NCBI GenBank assembly: GCA_022560655.1
Contig: JADFSS010000002.1
Span: 1 to 64,000, forward strand
Length of the DNA stretch: 64,000 nt
Reading direction: 5' to 3'
Source: Candidatus Neomarinimicrobiota bacterium
GTDB taxonomy: Bacteria; Fidelibacterota; Marinisomatia; SCGC-AAA003-L08; TS1B11
The notes below the pieces were generated by a model. That model was not told the origin of the DNA and did not search any database. It worked only from the letters and a program-made list of their open reading frames with translations. Position numbers and translations under genes: made by a program. Of the stretch, positions 61,716 through 64,000 are shown one piece after another (within the stretch, counting starts at the first letter, position 1; each line of letters begins with the position of its first letter).

Positions 61716-62267
61716 GGCCTGCCCCTCACGTTCGCTTCGGTTCCGGGCCGGCCATCGGGCTGGGTAAAAACGAGGGCCACTGCCTTCCCCATAATCAAAA
61801 AAGGAGTCCCGCATTAACTGCACCGACTCCCCGAACTGAAGAAAGGTCGTATGGTCTGGCTGAGGATTCCACGGCTCTGCCTATATTCTTCGCGAGCATT
61901 TCTTTGGCACGGCCCCCCACGCTTCGTAATGTTGCACAAGGTGTTTGATCCGCGCCGAACGATACCTCCGCCGCCCTGAGTATCGAGTATACAGCTTAAA
62001 ATATGAATGAGAAAGGAGTAATTATTCCGCTTGATCCAGCGACCCGGGGCGCACTGAATTTCCGGGCAGTAATGGTCGCGGAATGACCTGTTTAAAGCCA
62101 CGGCCAACCCTATTCGCCCTGGGCCATCTTGGGCCCGACAGATCTCCATGTTGGTCACGACATTTTCGCCCGTTTTGATTTTCAGGGCCTGCCGGGGTAA
62201 CTAAACTAGCAGCTGCTTAGGCCAGCTGGCAGGCAGACCGGAACAATGTACGCATGCGCAGATAATC
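61716..62267. other. Divergent region between susC and the DUF3179 gene
   Basis: About 550 bases without a recognisable gene. The susC leader lies on the left. A TGGCACGGCC sequence at 61914-61923 lacks the -12 element of a sigma-54 promoter. The start region of the DUF3179 gene has no clear SD. Confidence 0.5.
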
Positions 62268-63338
62268 ATGCCCCCATCAGGGGCGACTGAGTTTGGAGAG
62301 GAGTTGAGCCGCCCCCGCGGTCTGCTGGTCCCATGGGCTGAATTCCTGCTCTATGGTATGTTGATCTCCGTCGCCTCACCCGCCAGTCTCCAGGCGCAGA
62401 TAATTGATGGCGATCCGGTCTACGATGTGCTGCCCCGTGACGCCATCCCGGCTATCGTTGATCCCGAGTTTGTCACCGGCAAAAAGGCCCGCCGTATCAT
62501 GGCTGATTGGGAACAGGTAATCGGAATCGTGGGGCCGGAAGGCACGGCCGTGGCCTATTCCACTTGGCACCTGGATCACCATGAGATCGTCGATGACGTG
62601 GTGGACGGCCTCCCACTGGCTGTCACTTGGTGACCGCTCTGCTTCACGGGCATCGTGTATGTCCGCACCGTGAATGACCAGACGCTGACCTTCGGCGTCT
62701 CCGGCAAGCTCTGGAGAGACGCCATGGTGATGTACGACCGCGAAACCAATTCCACCTGGGCCCATGTCACAGGCAGGGCGATCACTGGCCCGTTGCTGGA
62801 TGCCCAGCTGGAAACGTATCCGGCCCTGCAGACCACCTGGAAGGCCTGGCTGGCCGCCTATCCCGAGACCAAGGTGTTGAAGAAGCCGGTGCTCTACGGT
62901 TCCTCCTATGCGCGCTATAACGCCGATCCCCGGCGCCAGGGCATTCACGGCCGCCGAATGGGCAGATCGTTGCTGCCCGCCAAATCCAAGGTCATCGGCT
63001 TCCAACTTGAGGAAAGCCCCTACGCGGTTCCCGTGCAGGCGTTGCTGCCCGGCAGCCTGACCGAACTCTCTGTCGCCGACGTACCCTTGTTGATCTTCAC
63101 CGATGTGGCGGGCGAGGGGGTCACCCTCTGGCAGCGGGAATATGAGCAGGAAGTCCTCGACTTTACGCTGGTCGACAAGGATCAGCCCCGCGCTCGCACC
63201 GGTGATGGCCGGTCGTTCGATCTGGTCACCGGGGAGGAGGCCGGCGGTGGTCCACCACTTACCCGCATCCAGACCACAAAAGCCTACTGGTTCGGCTGGC
63301 ACAATTTCTACCCGGAGACGCAGGTCGTATCCCCCTGA
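62268..63338 (+). CDS. DUF3179 protein with in-frame UGA, candidate selenoprotein
   Basis: One frame of 357 codons with a single TGA at 62631-62633 (codon 122). Before it: a signal-like N-terminus ending near LQAQ, then GDPVYDVLPRDAIPAIVDPEF and WHLDHHEIVDDVVDGLPLAVTW. After it: PLCFTGIVYVRTVN, TFGVSGKLWRDAMVMYDRETNSTW, and DUF3179 features to the C-terminus. Family members have a V-T-(Y/F)-C-P-L-C motif here, so UGA replaces the first Cys exactly, giving U-x-x-C. The downstream 235 codons remain open and conserved, which argues against a decayed gene. DUF3179 function is unknown; a redox role is suggested. A sequencing error or nonsense mutation remains possible. Confidence 0.8.
62643..62674 (+). 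promoter_or_regulatory. SECIS-like hairpin after the in-frame UGA
   Basis: GGGCAU (62648-62653) pairs with AUGUCC (62659-62664), one G-U pair, closing the loop CGUGU with G second. Below it UUCAC (62643-62647) pairs with GUGAA (62670-62674) with a 5-base 3' bulge. The loop G is about 21 bases after the UGA, inside the spacing commonly used for bacterial SECIS searches. An alternative 7-bp stem UUCACGG/CCGUGAA also exists. Confidence 0.6.
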
Positions 63339-63493
63339 TCACGGGCTGAGCGTCGTAAAACCCGGCGCATCCAATCACGCGCGTACGTCTTGGCGATGCA
63401 TCAATTAACGTTGCTTGATTGGGTGCCAATCCTTTCTGACAGCCATAAATTAACACTGGTAGTTCTACAAATATATTCTTGGAGGTGAACCCT

Positions 63494-64000
63494 ATGCGTG
63501 GCGCGTATCGGTCTGCTTTAGTTTTGGCTGCGGTGCTGGCACTTCAGTCGATGCCAGTCCGGGCCCAGTCGGTTTTCCCCTATCCCGTGAAGAAGGTGAC
63601 GCTGGACAACGGATTGGACGTCCTGCTCGTATCCATGCCCGAGTTCAAAGACGTACTCAGCCTGAATGTGCTAGTTCTGGCCGGTGCCGGAAACGAAACC
63701 GAAAAGGGAAAAACTGGCTTTGCCCACCTGTTTGAGCACATCATGTTTCGCCACGAGTTTAGGGGCCAGAGCGACGGCTACCGCAAAGCCATGAACAAAC
63801 TGGGCGCCTTCAACAACGCCTGGACGTGGTTTGACGTCACTTTCTATCACCCCCTGACATTTAGCTCCAACCTTGATGCGGTGACCCTCGCATCGGGCGA
63901 AGTGGTGCCCGGCCTCCTGGAGCTGGAGGCGTCCCGCTTTACGGCCCTGGAATTCGACGAAAAGATATTCCAGACCGAGACGGGCGCGGTGCTGGGGGAA
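63494..64000 (+). CDS. M16-family zinc metallopeptidase (3' partial)
   Basis: From ATG 63494 to the right edge (169 codons, no stop), with GGAGGTG upstream. A signal peptide (about 1-25, ending VRAQ) is followed by the M16 N-terminal domain: VTLDNGLDVLLV (about 35-46), GAGNETEKGKTGFAHLFEHIMF with the inverted zinc motif HLFEH (His, Glu and His at about residues 80-84), and a downstream Glu expected outside the window. It is likely a periplasmic or outer-membrane-associated peptidase. Its missing C-terminal half lies beyond the window. Confidence 0.93.
   Translation, partial: MRGAYRSALVLAAVLALQSMPVRAQSVFPYPVKKVTLDNGLDVLLVSMPEFKDVLSLNVLVLAGAGNETEKGKTGFAHLFEHIMFRHEFRGQSDGYRKAMNKLGAFNNAWTWFDVTFYHPLTFSSNLDAVTLASGEVVPGLLELEASRFTALEFDEKIFQTETGAVLGE

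Noticed and set aside
61914-61928. TGGCACG in the susC-DUF3179 gap
   Set aside because: No TTGC follows at the required distance.
62655-63338. Separate gene starting at GTG 62655
   Set aside because: It is in the same frame as 62268-62633 and encodes the second part of one DUF3179 domain. The separate start has no SD, and the stop between them falls on the family's Cys codon.
1-64000. CRISPR arrays, insertion sequences, integrases or prophage modules
   Set aside because: No regular short repeat-spacer array, transposase or integrase was seen. The only tandem repeats are in fliK and fliN, and the lysozyme-like gene at 56.6 kb has no phage neighbours.

Overview
The window reads as a chromosomal segment of a diderm, flagellated bacterium, most plausibly from the FCB superphylum (Bacteroidota, Marinimicrobia, Gemmatimonadota and relatives). 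The evidence is a SusC/SusD-type outer-membrane pair, a flagellum with both L- and P-ring genes, a class II (B12-dependent) ribonucleotide reductase, frequent starts without a Shine-Dalgarno sequence, and promoter-like elements of the form TTG-N21-TAnnTT in front of rplM and a tRNA gene. The DNA is GC-rich by eye, apart from an AT-rich patch near 34.65-34.85 kb. I cannot fix the phylum from sequence alone.

Region 1 (1-27.4 kb) is one long plus-strand flagellar cluster. It runs fliK (5' end outside the window, with an 87-bp tandem repeat), flgD, a small flagellar-operon gene, flgE, motA, motB, fliL, fliM, fliN/Y, fliO, fliP, fliQ, fliR, flhB, flhA, flhF, flhG, a small membrane gene, fliA (sigma-28), two unknown genes, a GAF-HisKA protein without an ATPase domain, then flgF, flgG, flgA, flgH, flgI, flgJ (rod-binding part only), flgN, flgK, flgL, fliW and csrA. 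Many genes overlap by 1-4 bases. Flagellin, cap, MS-ring, switch FliG and export ATPase genes are not in the window. Sigma-54-type promoter sequences sit before flgF, at the end of fliO before fliP, and far away at 56.32 kb before a lysozyme-like gene.

Region 2 (27.4-34.3 kb) holds a methyltransferase, a deacetylase-glycosyltransferase-TPR fusion, a TPR protein, a cyclic-nucleotide-binding protein and two further glycosyltransferase/TPR proteins. Its position behind csrA suggests glycan modification of the flagellum or surface. Region 3 (34.6-36.7 kb) has an XRE regulator, a small Cys/His-rich exported protein and a SprA-related putative metalloprotease.

Region 4 (37-48 kb) is housekeeping: pyk; pyrR-pyrB-pyrC behind an attenuator-like leader; rplM-rpsI-rpsB-tsf-pyrH-frr; a bidirectional terminator; and nrdJ on the minus strand with a NrdR-box-like palindrome and a structured leader; then tRNA-Gly(CCC).

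Region 5 (48.1-56 kb) is an envelope/signalling cluster: two LPP20/FlgT-like secreted proteins, a TPR-SLH lipoprotein, a FecR-domain protein, a CHASE2 adenylate cyclase with an inserted LysM-like segment, and a convergent CsgG-family lipoprotein. Region 6 (56.3-64 kb) has the sigma-54-linked lysozyme-like protein, the susD/susC pair, a DUF3179 protein interrupted by one in-frame UGA exactly where the family has the first Cys of its CPLC motif (a candidate selenoprotein with a SECIS-like hairpin), and the start of an M16 metallopeptidase.

The strongest novel leads are the DUF3179 selenoprotein candidate, the sigma-54/lysozyme-like gene that could provide the peptidoglycan-cutting activity missing from FlgJ, and the CHASE2-LysM cyclase cluster.
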